Of a DNA stretch of 64,000 nt, positions 22,666-32,790 are shown in pieces. The position numbers and the translations under genes are program-made. This DNA is from Halovivax asiaticus JCM 14624 (lineage in GTDB: Archaea > Halobacteriota > Halobacteria > Halobacteriales > Natrialbaceae): assembly GCF_000337515.1 (NCBI RefSeq), contig NZ_AOIQ01000002.1, positions 62,001 through 126,000 on the forward strand, given 5' to 3'. Within the stretch, counting starts at the first letter, position 1. Every line of letters begins with the position of its first letter. The notes beneath the pieces are model-generated. The model was given only the letters and a program-made list of their open reading frames with translations, did no database searches and was not told the origin of the DNA.

Positions 22666-23376
22666 ATGTACACGCCTCCCGAAGCTTCGTTCATGCTCGA
22701 TGCGCTCGTTCGCACGGCCCGCGAACGTCTGACGATACGGCACGTTCTCGGATACGTCGCGGCAGTCGCGATCGTCTACGGCATCTCGCAGAACGGGAGC
22801 CTGGTCCTCGGTATTGCAACCGCGTTCGTCATCACCGAGGCGATGGCCGTCGTCCGCGAAGCGCCCGGGATCGACGGCCGATGGGCGGGTGTCGGAATCG
22901 GTGTCTTCGTGACGGGCCTCAGCCTCGTCTGGTTCGCCTACGAGTACGCCGTTCCGGCGTCTGACGGCCCCCTGTGGTTTCCGGCACTCACCGCTGGGGT
23001 GGGGGTCTGGTTCATGCTGGACGCTCGTCGCGATTTCATCGAGGGTCGACGACGGGATGGTGCGCAGCCAGCGGACGACATGACTTCGAGCGAAGCGATG
23101 ATCGTCATGAACCACGCCCACCTCGTCAGCACAGAACTCGAATCCGGCCCGAAGACGATCCCCGAGCTCGCCGCTGCATGTGACCTCACCGAGTCCCGCG
23201 TCCGCGAGGTCATCGACGTCGTCGGCGACAACGAGACCATTTATCCCGTCGACGACCAGTCGGCGGACGGCGCCACCCGGTACGCGCTGGACGAATCGAA
23301 GATGGGAACCGTCGCGTTCGTTCGCTCGATCGTCGGCCCCGCCGCGCGCCGACTGGTCAGACCGTTCCGCGGGTAG
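22666..23376 (+). CDS. Membrane protein with a C-terminal winged-helix-like domain
   Basis: 236 residues. Four hydrophobic helices lie within residues 25-120 (for example VLGYVAAVAIVYG and WAGVGIGVFVTGLSLVWF). From about residue 145, TSSEAMIVMNHAHLVSTELE, then GPKTIPELAAACDLTESRVR and EVIDVVGDNETIYPVDDQ, form a winged helix-turn-helix. This layout suggests a membrane-tethered regulator, inferred only. Translation may start at 22666 or at the ATG nine codons later (22693), which gives a more natural N-terminus. Confidence 0.7.
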   Translation: MYTPPEASFMLDALVRTARERLTIRHVLGYVAAVAIVYGISQNGSLVLGIATAFVITEAMAVVREAPGIDGRWAGVGIGVFVTGLSLVWFAYEYAVPASDGPLWFPALTAGVGVWFMLDARRDFIEGRRRDGAQPADDMTSSEAMIVMNHAHLVSTELESGPKTIPELAAACDLTESRVREVIDVVGDNETIYPVDDQSADGATRYALDESKMGTVAFVRSIVGPAARRLVRPFRG

Positions 23377-23462
23377 GGCCGAGCGCGACGCCGCGTCGAG
23401 CCATATGGGCGGCTTGCCCGCACAGGGCGCACGGGATTGATCGCTCGGATCGAAGTGCCATC

Positions 23463-24080
23463 GTGCAGTTCCTCGAGGTACTCCCGCTGGTCGTGGTGAT
23501 GGTCTCCGGACCGCAGATCCTCAGCGCCATCTTCCTCGCGACGAGTCAGCGCTGGCGGACGAACTCGGCGGCCTTTCTCGCCGGCGCTGCCGTTTCGATT
23601 TCGCTCGTCGTTGGGATCGCGTACGTGCTGGACGTCGGCGTCGTCGGTCGGGGACGACCGTCGATGGTACGGACTGGTGTCGTACTCGTCGCTCTCGCGC
23701 TCGCGATGATTCACACCTACCGGACGCGTGAGACGGCCGAGTCGCCGCGGTGGATGGGATCGATCGAATCGGCGTCGCCGCGCGCCGCGTTCCGACTCGG
23801 CTTTCTCCTGATGGGTTTCTTCCCGACGGATCTCCTCACCTCGATCGCGGTCGGTTCGTACCTCTCCGGGCGCGACGCACCGTTCTGGCACGTGGCTCCG
23901 TTCGTGGGAGCGACACTCGTGGTCCTTGCACTTCCGTCGCTGGCGCTGATTGCGGGCGGCGAGCGCGCTCAGCGTTCTCTTCCATCGATCCGCACCTGGA
24001 TGGACGACAACGCCTGGCTCGTCTCCGAGTTCGTTCTGCTCTTTTTCGTCGTGATGACGCTCTCGAACGTGGCGCCGTGA
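23463..24080 (+). CDS. GAP/SfLAP-family membrane transporter (LysE-like fold)
   Basis: 205 residues with six hydrophobic helices. The first helix carries PLVVVMVSGPQILSAIFLAT, the proline/glycine signature of the LysE/GAP superfamily, and the central FLLMGFFPTDLLTSIAVGSY repeats it, as expected from the internal duplication of this fold. Family members export small solutes or lipids (in mycobacteria they help address sulfolipids); the substrate here is unknown. The start is GTG. It sits 86 bases after the membrane regulator gene. Confidence 0.75.
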   Translation: MQFLEVLPLVVVMVSGPQILSAIFLATSQRWRTNSAAFLAGAAVSISLVVGIAYVLDVGVVGRGRPSMVRTGVVLVALALAMIHTYRTRETAESPRWMGSIESASPRAAFRLGFLLMGFFPTDLLTSIAVGSYLSGRDAPFWHVAPFVGATLVVLALPSLALIAGGERAQRSLPSIRTWMDDNAWLVSEFVLLFFVVMTLSNVAP

Positions 24081-24252
24081 GTCCGTGGCAGTCCCGGTCG
24101 TTCGCCTCTCGCCTCGTGCGAACACGACACACTCATTTACTCGCTTGCCGAACTGTCAACAAATGATGACACATCGATCGGTGAACACGGTCGGCCGGGC
24201 CGCGTCGGGATCGCTCCGCAGTCAATCGAGGTCCACGGAGCCCTGATTCCGG

Positions 24253-25272
24253 ATGCGACTGGCCAGGGGGACCCTCCTCGCGATCGCGGCGGTGTTCATT
24301 GCACTCTCGGTGCAACTCGTTTTGCCGTTTCTCCAGTACGTCCTGGGTGCTGTCTTGCTCGCATTCGCCCTGTACCCGCTCCAGCGGCGCCTCGAACGTC
24401 GCGTCTCGCCGATGACAGCGGCCCTGTCTCTCGTTAGCCTCGCCGTCGTCGCCGTCGTCGTCCCGTTCATCCTCGTCTTGTCGGCGATCGTCGACGAGGC
24501 GCAGTACATCCTCGAGAACGTCGATGCTCGGATGCTCCGGATCGACGCGATCGAATCACGAATTCGGGAGCTCACCGGCTACGACGTGACGCTCGACGGC
24601 CAACTGATCGGATCGGGACAGGATCTCGGACGAACCGCTCTCGAGCAGTCGACGGCTGCGTTCAGTTCGCTCACGACGTTTGCGATCGGCATCGTTCTCG
24701 CACTCTTTCTTGTATACTACCTGCTGAAAGATGCGGAGGCGCTGGTCGCGTGGCTCTATCGCACGATGCCGTTGCCCGAGGACATCCAACGTGATCTCTA
24801 CAGTGAATTCACCGACTTGCTGTGGGCTGTACTCTTTGGACACGTCTTCGTCGGCGTCGCTCAGGGGCTCGTCGCCGGGCTCGGCTTTCTCCTCGTGGGG
24901 ATCCCGAACACCGCTTTCTGGACCATCGTGATGATTGTCCTGGCGATGGTACCGCTCATCGGGACGATTCCCATCTGGGGTGGCGCCGTAGTCTATCTCG
25001 TGGTACTGGAGCAACCGGTACTGGCCGGCGCCCTGTTCGTCTACTGCGTCGTCGTGGTGGGCGTCACCGACGATTATCTGCGACCGTTCGCGGTCGATCG
25101 CTACGCCGAACTCAATCCGGCCGTTATCCTGCTCGGTATCCTCGGCGGTGCGTACGCGTTCGGCGTGATGGGGCTGTTCTACGGCCCGATCGTTCTCGGC
25201 GGGCTGAAAGCCACCCTGCGGGTCATCACCGACAACTGGGAGCGACTGGGTGCCTTTACTGTCACCGAGTGA
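24253..25272 (+). CDS. AI-2E family transporter
   Basis: 339 residues. Two N-terminal helices (LLAIAAVFIALSVQLVLPFL and VLGAVLLAFALYPLQRRLER), a long extracytoplasmic amphipathic region (about 95-140), then five or six more helices including VPLIGTIPIWGGA and the DDYLRPFAV segment followed by NPAVILLGILGGAYAFGVMG. This is the standard AI-2E/UPF0118 layout. Members have been linked to autoinducer or Na+/H+ export; in a halophile, ion or small-solute export is the safer guess. ATG start clear; single gene. Confidence 0.87.
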   Translation: MRLARGTLLAIAAVFIALSVQLVLPFLQYVLGAVLLAFALYPLQRRLERRVSPMTAALSLVSLAVVAVVVPFILVLSAIVDEAQYILENVDARMLRIDAIESRIRELTGYDVTLDGQLIGSGQDLGRTALEQSTAAFSSLTTFAIGIVLALFLVYYLLKDAEALVAWLYRTMPLPEDIQRDLYSEFTDLLWAVLFGHVFVGVAQGLVAGLGFLLVGIPNTAFWTIVMIVLAMVPLIGTIPIWGGAVVYLVVLEQPVLAGALFVYCVVVVGVTDDYLRPFAVDRYAELNPAVILLGILGGAYAFGVMGLFYGPIVLGGLKATLRVITDNWERLGAFTVTE

Positions 25273-26054
25273 GGGTGCCGTCCCGAAGACGAATGCTACG
25301 AGTCGTATCTGGCGGCACGTCCTCGCGGACGATGACCGGGCCTGCATCCGTTCCGGGCACTGTTCGCGCGGAACATCGACCATTGCGGGACCGAGCCGAT
25401 CGGCACAGACATCTCCGTTCTCAGACCAGTACCGTTCCCTGTCCGAGTCAACACCATTCACGATACGCGTCGACGGTGCGGATGCGCCGGTTCCAGCGCA
25501 GTATCGGAGGCGGTCATCGCCGACGTTCAGTCACCGTGCTGGCGACAGCCCACCGTGGAGCCGCCGACTGGTGGATGAACGTCCACCGGGCTGCAGCGCT
25601 GCCTAAAGAGCCTCGATATCGATTCGAGAACAGTTTTTCCTCCGCGGTATCGGCGATAGATGGGAAACCGACTATTCGTCCAAACCCGTTTCGAGACGAT
25701 CTCGGTTCGTGCAATTACTGCCGCGCGCGAGAAATTCTTCGGTTTCACGGCCTATTCCCTCACGTGTGGGTGTGTTTCTGCCGATTTTTGGTGTGGGAAT
25801 GAAGTAAAAAACGCCATATAATTGGGTGTCTGGCCGGTTCGAATTCCCTTATACAGTATCGGGTTCCTAATGGACCGACTACTCGTCGCATTCTCGGGCT
25901 GTTTTCTGGATATATGGGCTCGATTATCTTTATCTGGTTCTTTGAACTGCACTCTATTCGTGTTCAGAGATCGAATCACAATGTGTTTCGGGGTATCGGT
26001 GGATGAATGGTCACACGAATCGGCTGCGTTCGGAACGAAACCGGGTGAGGGTCA
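25273..26054. other. Long gene-free stretch before the ammonium transporter
   Basis: 782 bases. The first 500 are GC-rich with only shadow-like frames; 25780-25990 is AT-rich with several TATA-like words (GATATATGG near 25911, GATTATCTTTATC near 25923) suitable for promoters of the transporter gene. No RNA gene or repeat recognised. Confidence 0.45.
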
Positions 26055-27830
26055 ATGATCGATGTGTCGGCGCTATCGGTCGCCCCGTCCGACCTCGAGA
26101 CGCTCGCGACGGGAATGAACCTGCTGTGGGCGCTCGTGGCGACGTTCCTCATTTTCTTCATGCATGCGGGCTTCGCGATGCTCGAAGCGGGTCAGGTGCG
26201 ATCGAAGAACGTCGCGAACCAGTTGACGAAGAATATGCTGACCTGGGCGGTCGGCGTCGTCGTCTTCTTCGTGATCGGGATGGGGGCGGCGAATTACGTC
26301 GGCGCGACGGTGGTCGGCGCCGACGCGGCCGGGCCGCTCTCGATGTTCGGCGTGGGGTCGTACGACTGGACGATGTGGCTGTTCAGCGCGGTGTTCGCCA
26401 TGACTGCGGCGACGATCGTCTCGGGAGCGGTCGCCGGACGGGCGAGACTCCGCGCGTACGTCACGTACACGTTCGTCCTCGCCGCCGTGATCTACCCGGT
26501 CGTCAACGGACTCGTCTGGAACGCGGGGACCGGCGTCCCGCTCCTGACGGACTTCGGATACCACGACTTCGCCGGCGGGATGGTCGTTCACGGGTTCGGC
26601 GGGGTCGCAGCCCTGACGGCCGCCTGGATTCTCGGCCCGCGTCTCGACCGGTACGACGACGATGGGAACGTCAACGTCATTCCGGGTCACTCGCTGACCG
26701 TCGCCGTCCTCGGGACGCTAATCCTCTGTTTCGGGTGGTTCGGCTTCAACGTCGGTACCGCCGCGACGGTCGTGACGGTCGACACGGCCGCCGAAGCTGG
26801 AAGTATCGTCGCGCTGGCCGACTTCTCGTACGTCGGCGGCGTCGCCGTCGTCACCGCTCTCGGGATGGGTCTGGGCGCGATCGGGGCCGGTGTCGTCTCC
26901 TACGGTTCGAACGGCAAAGTCGACACGTTATACGTCGCGAATGGCATGCTGGCCGGCCTCGTCGGCGTTACCGGACCGACGGACGTCATCACTCCGGTGG
27001 GTGCGATCGCGATCGGCTTCCTCGCCGGTGCGCAACTCCCCATCGTCTTTGGGTTCGTCGAGAAGACGCTCAAGATCGACGACGTCTGCGCCGTCTTCCC
27101 CGTCCACGGGAGCGCGGGGATACTCGGCCTCGTCTTGTACCCCCTCTGGTCGAACGCCGAGGGCGCGACGGTCGTCGGTGACGGGCTCGTCGCGGGCGGC
27201 ATCCTCTCCGTCGAGGCGTCCGCATTCGTCCCGCAGATCGTCGGGATCTCCGTCATCACCGTCGTGACGGTCGCGTTGACGGCGGCCGTCTGGGGACCGC
27301 TCAAGCTTCTGGGACAGGCCCGCGTCACGCCGGATCACGAGCGGGATGGCCTCGACTCCGCCGAGCACGGCGTCGACACCTACCCCGAATTCGGCGACCC
27401 GACCGTCGCCACCGACGGCGGCGCGATGGTCGAGCAATCGGGCGATTCGACGTCGATGCGCGCCGACGGGGGCGAGACCACCGGCACCGACGTCGAGCTC
27501 GTGGTGGCGATCATCAGACCGGGGCGACTCGAGGCGGTCAAGACCGCACTCGCCAAAATCGGCGCCCCGTCGCTCACCGTCACGGACGTCTCGGGTCGCG
27601 GTTCCCAGCCGGCTAAAACCGGTCAGTGGCGCGGCGAGGAGTACGCCGTCGACCTTCACAAGAAGGTGAAAGTGGAGGTCGCCGTCGCCGAAGTGCCGAC
27701 CGAGGAGGCCGTCACGGCCATCGCGAACGCGGCCGACACCGGAGATCCCGGCGACGGGAAGATTTTCGTGATGCCGGTGATCGACGCGCTGCAGGTTAGA
27801 ACCGGGAAAACGGGGTCTGACGCGGTGTAG
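26055..27830 (+). CDS. amt: Ammonium transporter fused to a PII signal protein (Amt-GlnK fusion)
   Basis: 591 residues. Residues 1-425 are an Amt/Mep/Rh channel with eleven or so helices. [18 protein letters not shown] and the twin-histidine pore pair, in [10 protein letters not shown] and [12 protein letters not shown], are visible. After a 50-residue acidic linker, residues about 479-591 form a complete PII domain: [20 protein letters not shown], the T loop with a modifiable-type Tyr in [12 protein letters not shown], and the B loop [13 protein letters not shown]. In most haloarchaea Amt and GlnK are separate neighbours; here the regulator that normally plugs the channel is covalently attached. 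GGTGA eleven bases before ATG 26055 supports the start. Convergent with glutamate synthase. Confidence 0.93.
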   Translation: MIDVSALSVAPSDLETLATGMNLLWALVATFLIFFMHAGFAMLEAGQVRSKNVANQLTKNMLTWAVGVVVFFVIGMGAANYVGATVVGADAAGPLSMFGVGSYDWTMWLFSAVFAMTAATIVSGAVAGRARLRAYVTYTFVLAAVIYPVVNGLVWNAGTGVPLLTDFGYHDFAGGMVVHGFGGVAALTAAWILGPRLDRYDDDGNVNVIPGHSLTVAVLGTLILCFGWFGFNVGTAATVVTVDTAAEAGSIVALADFSYVGGVAVVTALGMGLGAIGAGVVSYGSNGKVDTLYVANGMLAGLVGVTGPTDVITPVGAIAIGFLAGAQLPIVFGFVEKTLKIDDVCAVFPVHGSAGILGLVLYPLWSNAEGATVVGDGLVAGGILSVEASAFVPQIVGISVITVVTVALTAAVWGPLKLLGQARVTPDHERDGLDSAEHGVDTYPEFGDPTVATDGGAMVEQSGDSTSMRADGGETTGTDVELVVAIIRPGRLEAVKTALAKIGAPSLTVTDVSGRGSQPAKTGQWRGEEYAVDLHKKVKVEVAVAEVPTEEAVTAIANAADTGDPGDGKIFVMPVIDALQVRTGKTGSDAV

Positions 27831-27880
27831 CTGGCCGCGACCTGCGTTCTCCCGACCTCCGACGACCGGGTTCAGCGAGC

Positions 27881-30800
27881 CTAGTCGTCGCTCGAGATGC
27901 GACCGGGGATCGAGTGGACCTCCGAACTCGCCGGCCGACTCGGCAGCTCGTTCCGAACGTCGGTGCGACCGTCGGACTCGATAGCGCGCCGATAGGCCTC
28001 CGGTATCACGGCGACGAACTCGTCGGCCGCGCAATCCCAGTCGGCGAGGAGGGCCGCAGCCCGCTTCGAGTCCGTGTACGCGACGTGGTTCTCGAGGAGT
28101 CGACGAAGGATCGCCTCGTCGCGATCCGAGAGTTCGTCGGTCCCCTGGACGGAGTCGCTGGAGATCGATTCCCGGCGATCGCCGTCGGGATCGTGAATGT
28201 AGGCGACGCCGCCGGACATCCCCGCGGCGAAGTTGCGACCGATGTCCCCCAGGACCGCGACGACGCCGCCGGTCATGTACTCGCAGCCGTGGTCGCCGAC
28301 GCCTTCGACGACGGCTTTCGCCCCGGAATTTCTGACGGCGAAGCGCTCGCCGGCGACGCCTTCGACGTAACACTCGCCGTCGGTCGCGCCGTAGAGCGCG
28401 ACGTTGCCGATCGAAACCGTCTCGGCGGGGTCGTACCGGACGCCGTTCGGCCCGTCCACGGTTACGATCCCGCCGGAGAGGCCTTTTCCGACGTAGTCGT
28501 TGGCGACGCCGGTGAGGTGAAGCGAGACGCCGCTCGCGAGGAACGCACCGAAGCTTTGACCCGCCGTCCCGTCGAGGGACACCGAGATCGTCTCGTCGGG
28601 CAGGCCCGCTTCACCGTACCGGCTCGCGACGCGGTTCGAGAGCATCGTCCCGACCGCGCGGTCGACATTTTCGACGCCGGTCGAGAGCGATATCGATTCC
28701 CCGTCGGCCAGCGCCGGTTCGGCGCGTTCGATCAGTTCACGATCGACGTGATCGTCAAGTCCGTGGTCCTGCTCGCGCCCCTTCGTTCGCGCGCTCCCGG
28801 CCGGTTCGGCGAGCATCGCGGAGAGATCGACCGGCGGAAGCGGGGCGCCCGCTGCGTCGTCGGTGGACGCGGCGGTTCCCCGCGTCGAGCGCTGTCGAAG
28901 CGCGCCGACGCGGGCGATCATCTCTTCGACGGTCTCGAACCCGAGCTCCGCCATGTACTCGCGCAGTTCGTCGGCGACGGACGTCAGGTAATTGCTGACG
29001 TGAGCCGGTTCGCCGGGGAACCGTTCGCGAAGATCGCCTCGTTGCGTCGCGATTCCCACGGGGCACGTATTCTCGTGACACTGACGGGCCATCACGCACC
29101 CTTCCGAGACCAGCGACGCCGTCCCGAAGACGTACTCCTCGGCGCCGAGCAGCGCGGCGACCGCGACGTCACGGCCCGTCTTCAGGCCGCCGTCGACCGA
29201 GAGGCGGATGCGATCTCTGAGTCCGGTCTCGCACAGCAGTTGGTTCGCCTCCGCGAGGCCGAGCTCCCACGGCCGACCGGCGTGCTTGATCGACGTCCGC
29301 GGCGAGGCGCCCGTCCCGCCCGAGTGGCCCGAAATGTGTACCGCGTCCGCCTTGGCCTTCGCGACGCCGGCGGCGATCGTGCCGATGCCGGCTTCGCTGA
29401 CCAGCTTGACGTTGACGTCGGCCCCCTCGTTCGCGGCCTTCAGGTCGTAGATGAGTTGCTTCAGATCCTCGATGGAGTAGATGTCGTGCAGCGGCGGTGG
29501 CGAGATGAGCCCCACGCCGGGCGTCGACTTTCGGATGCGAGCGATCTCCTCGCCGACCTTCGAGCCGGGAAGATGGCCGCCCTCGCCCGGCTTCGAGCCC
29601 TGCGCCATCTTGATCTGAAGTTCGTCCGCTGCGGCGAGGTACGTCGACGTGACGCCGAATCGGGCGGAAGCAACCTGCTTGACAGAACACTCCCGTTCGG
29701 TCCCGAACCGTTCGGGCGGTTCACCACCCTCGCCGGTGTTCGCTTTGGCCCCGATGCGGTTGGTGGCGATCGCGTTGTTCTCGTGCGCTTCGGGAGAGAG
29801 GCTGCCGAGCGACATCGCCGCGGTCGAAAACCGCGTCACGATCTCCGCGACCGGTTCGACGTCCTCGATCGGTATCGGGTCGCGATCGGAGTCGAATTCG
29901 AGCAGCCCGCGAAGCGTCTGGAGTCGCTCGCTCTGATCGTTGATCAGCTCGGCGAACTCGAGATAGCGATCGTAGTCGCCCGACCGAACGGCGTCCTGGA
30001 GCGCGCCGACAGTCTGCGGATTCCACTGGTGGTGGACGCCGTCGCGTCGATTGGCGAACTCGCCCGTCCGGTCGAGCGCCGCTTCTGACTCGTCGAACCC
30101 GTTTCGGTGACGCGCCAGGAGGTCCGCTTCGAGTTCGGCGAGACCGATCCCGCCGATCGTCGTCTCGGTGCCGGTGAAATACCGCTCGACCAGCTCGTCA
30201 TCGAGGCCGACGGCCTCGAATATCTGGGCGCCGCGGTAGCTCTCGACCGTCGAGATTCCCATCTTCGCCATCGTCTTCGAAAGTCCGCCCTCGAGCGCAC
30301 CGACGTACGCATCGATCGCGTCCGCCTCGTCGGCGCCGTCCGGTCCGGCCGTGAGGTTCCTGATGGTATCGAACGCGAGCGTGGGACAGACTGCGCCCGC
30401 GCCGTACCCGATCAACGTGGCGACCTGGTGGACCGTGCGGGGATCCCCCGATTCGACGACGAGCCCCGCACGCGCCCGTAGTCCCTCGCGAACGAGGTGC
30501 TGGTGGACGGCGCTGGTCGCCAGGAGGCTCGGAATCGCCGCTCGATCGGGACCGATGGTCGCGTCGGAGAGGATCACGAGTTCGTGACCGTCCGCGACGG
30601 CAGCGGCGGCGTCGGCCCGCACCCGTTCGAGGGCCGCTTCGAGCGCCTCGCCCGCGTCCTCCGCGGACTCGTCGCTGCCACCGTCCCGTTCGACCGCGAA
30701 CGTAGTATCGACCGTCGTTGCGGTGATTCCGTTGCGTTCTCCCTCCCGGACGGCGGCGAGGTCGTTCTCGGTGAGGATCGGCGAGTCGAGGACGAGTTGG

Positions 30801-32497
30801 TGGGCGTGAGCGGACGATTCGTCGAGCAGATTACGCTGGCGGCCCAGTCGACACTCCAGACTCGTCACGAGCGCTTCGCGCACGTAGTCGATCGGCGGAT
30901 TGGTCACCTGGGCGAACAGCTGTCGGAAGTACGAGAAGAGCGGCCGATTGACCGACGCGAGAACCGAAAGCGGCGTGTCGTCGCCCATGGACCCGACGGG
31001 ATCCTCCCCGGACGCGGCCATCGGTTCCAGGAGCGATTCGAGTTCGTCGTGCGTGTAGCCGAAGGCGGCCTGGGTGGCGCGCAGTCGCGGCGTTTCGCCG
31101 TCGGTGGCGGGCGCCGAGACGGCCGAATTCTCGCGGACGTGATCGAGGTGAACCTGCTCGGAATCGATCCACTCGCCGTAGCGATCGTCGACGAGTTCGT
31201 CGAAGACGTCGTCGTCCGCGCGCACCTCGCCCGCCGCCGGGTCGATCAACAGGAGCTCGCCCGGTTCGAGGCGGCCCCGGTCGGCGATAGTACTCGGCTC
31301 CAGTTCGAGTGCGCCGGTCTCGCTGGCCATCACGACGCGACCATCCGTCGTCACTTCGTAGCGACAGGGTCGGAGCCCGTTCCGATCGAGGACGGCCCCG
31401 ACACGCGACCCGTCGGTCGCGGCGACGAGCGCCGGGCCGTCCCACGGTTCGACGAGGGACGCGTGGAAATCGTACCAGTCGCGTCGGTCGGCCGCCATCG
31501 TCTCGTCCGTTCGCCAGGCCTCCGGAATGAGCAGTCGGAGACAGTGCGGGAGGGACCGCCCATCCGCGAGGAGGAGTTCGAGCACGGTATCGAAAACGGC
31601 CGTATCGGACCGGCCGTCGTCGTCGACGATCGGTCTGATCGCATCGAGATCCGGAATCGTCTCGCTGTCGAGTTCCGATTCCCGCGCTCGCATCCAGTTG
31701 ACGTTGCCGCGGAGCGTGTTGAACTCGCCGTTGTGGATCGTCCGTCGAAACGGGTGGGCGAGGTGCCAGGCGCCGAGCGTGTTCGTCGAGAATCGCTCGT
31801 GAACCATCGCGAACGTCGATTCGACGCGCTCGTCGGAGAGGTCGGGATAGTACGACGCCAGTTGCGTCCCGGTGAGGAGTCCCTTGTAGACGATCGTCTC
31901 CCGATCGAGCGAGCACACGTACACGTGGTCAGGTTCGGGATCGTCCAGTTCGGCGAGCGTCGATTCGAGGGCGCGACGGGCGACGTAGAGGCGACGATCG
32001 AAGTCGTCTGACGGGATCGCGTCGGCGTGATCCGCCGGTGCCACGAAGCACTGGGAGACGGCCGGTTCCGATTCGAGGGCCGTCTCGCCCAGCCCCGCGT
32101 TGTCGGTCGGGACGGCCCGCCAGGTCAGGACGTCGAGATCGTACCGCGCCAGGACGGATTCGACCGCATCGACGACCGTCTCGCGGGCGACCTCGGCACG
32201 TGGGAGAAAGAGCGATCCAGCCGCGTACGTCTCCGGTAGCGGGACGTCCAGGACCTCTCGGAAGAAGCGATCGGGGGTCTGGAGCAGGATTCCCGCTCCG
32301 TCGCCCGTGTTCGGTTCGGCGCCGGTCGTTCCGCGGTGTTCGAGGTTTCTGAGAAGCGAGAGCGCATCGGCGACGGTTCGATGGCCTCCGCCCGATTCGA
32401 TGTCTGCCACGATACCGACGCCACAGTTGCTCCGGTGATCCCCCGGTGCGAGTCCATCGACGTGCGATGCGGCGGACGGTGCGTCCGATCGAGACAT
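27881..32497 (-). CDS. gltB: Glutamate synthase, large subunit
   Basis: 1538 residues. The enzyme transfers the amide of glutamine to 2-oxoglutarate, giving two glutamates. Residue 25 is the Cys of NCGVGIVADIESG, the amidotransferase nucleophile exposed after removal of a short propeptide. The class II amidotransferase domain covers about 25-420, then the central domain, the FMN-binding synthase domain (about 830-1230; ASARFGVTSTYLAAADELQI, GAKANTGEGGEPPERF), and the 3Fe-4S motif C-x5-C-x4-C in GCVMARQCHENTCPVG. The C-terminal GXGXG beta-helix runs to about 1480. No small subunit (GltD) is in the window, so the electron donor is open; ferredoxin is possible. Ends 51 bases from the Amt-PII gene. 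Confidence 0.95.
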   Translation of the reverse strand: MSRSDAPSAASHVDGLAPGDHRSNCGVGIVADIESGGGHRTVADALSLLRNLEHRGTTGAEPNTGDGAGILLQTPDRFFREVLDVPLPETYAAGSLFLPRAEVARETVVDAVESVLARYDLDVLTWRAVPTDNAGLGETALESEPAVSQCFVAPADHADAIPSDDFDRRLYVARRALESTLAELDDPEPDHVYVCSLDRETIVYKGLLTGTQLASYYPDLSDERVESTFAMVHERFSTNTLGAWHLAHPFRRTIHNGEFNTLRGNVNWMRARESELDSETIPDLDAIRPIVDDDGRSDTAVFDTVLELLLADGRSLPHCLRLLIPEAWRTDETMAADRRDWYDFHASLVEPWDGPALVAATDGSRVGAVLDRNGLRPCRYEVTTDGRVVMASETGALELEPSTIADRGRLEPGELLLIDPAAGEVRADDDVFDELVDDRYGEWIDSEQVHLDHVRENSAVSAPATDGETPRLRATQAAFGYTHDELESLLEPMAASGEDPVGSMGDDTPLSVLASVNRPLFSYFRQLFAQVTNPPIDYVREALVTSLECRLGRQRNLLDESSAHAHQLVLDSPILTENDLAAVREGERNGITATTVDTTFAVERDGGSDESAEDAGEALEAALERVRADAAAAVADGHELVILSDATIGPDRAAIPSLLATSAVHQHLVREGLRARAGLVVESGDPRTVHQVATLIGYGAGAVCPTLAFDTIRNLTAGPDGADEADAIDAYVGALEGGLSKTMAKMGISTVESYRGAQIFEAVGLDDELVERYFTGTETTIGGIGLAELEADLLARHRNGFDESEAALDRTGEFANRRDGVHHQWNPQTVGALQDAVRSGDYDRYLEFAELINDQSERLQTLRGLLEFDSDRDPIPIEDVEPVAEIVTRFSTAAMSLGSLSPEAHENNAIATNRIGAKANTGEGGEPPERFGTERECSVKQVASARFGVTSTYLAAADELQIKMAQGSKPGEGGHLPGSKVGEEIARIRKSTPGVGLISPPPLHDIYSIEDLKQLIYDLKAANEGADVNVKLVSEAGIGTIAAGVAKAKADAVHISGHSGGTGASPRTSIKHAGRPWELGLAEANQLLCETGLRDRIRLSVDGGLKTGRDVAVAALLGAEEYVFGTASLVSEGCVMARQCHENTCPVGIATQRGDLRERFPGEPAHVSNYLTSVADELREYMAELGFETVEEMIARVGALRQRSTRGTAASTDDAAGAPLPPVDLSAMLAEPAGSARTKGREQDHGLDDHVDRELIERAEPALADGESISLSTGVENVDRAVGTMLSNRVASRYGEAGLPDETISVSLDGTAGQSFGAFLASGVSLHLTGVANDYVGKGLSGGIVTVDGPNGVRYDPAETVSIGNVALYGATDGECYVEGVAGERFAVRNSGAKAVVEGVGDHGCEYMTGGVVAVLGDIGRNFAAGMSGGVAYIHDPDGDRRESISSDSVQGTDELSDRDEAILRRLLENHVAYTDSKRAAALLADWDCAADEFVAVIPEAYRRAIESDGRTDVRNELPSRPASSEVHSIPGRISSDD

Positions 32498-32562
32498 ATG
32501 GCATCACATCGCATGATCGGATAAGAGGCTACGCTATAATGATTATATGGTATATAGGTGCA

Positions 32563-32577
32563 TAATAGGTGTTATTA
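32563..32577. promoter_or_regulatory. Palindrome upstream of gltB
   Basis: TAATA-GGTGT-TATTA lies 66-80 bases upstream of the gltB start in a locally AT-rich region with TATA-like words (CATATAATC on the gltB strand, near 32543-32551). On that strand CACCTAT occurs twice, 4 bases apart. It could be an operator for nitrogen control; inferred only. Confidence 0.35.
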
Positions 32578-32790
32578 GGTCGGGTGGTCGAAGGGTAGGG
32601 TGCGCACCGACGAGCCGTCGTCCACGTCGCTCGATGGGCGGCACCTTCGTCGACTACCTGAACTACACGGCCGTGTCAGCCGCCCGCTCAGCGCAAAATT
32701 TCGCGTGATCGATGAACCGATGCGATCGGGCCCGTCTCCGATACAAAGGTTTGCATAGCCGGACGTGGTTGGCACCGTTGAGAGACTCCC

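Noticed and set aside
25835-25852. GGTTCGAATTCCC resembles a tRNA T arm
   Set aside because: No acceptor, D or anticodon stems can be formed around it, and the T stem does not pair.
27914-30088. Long plus-strand open frame opposite gltB (724 codons)
   Set aside because: It is the antisense shadow of the conserved gltB sequence; high GC suppresses stops, and the residues are Arg/Gly rich without motifs.
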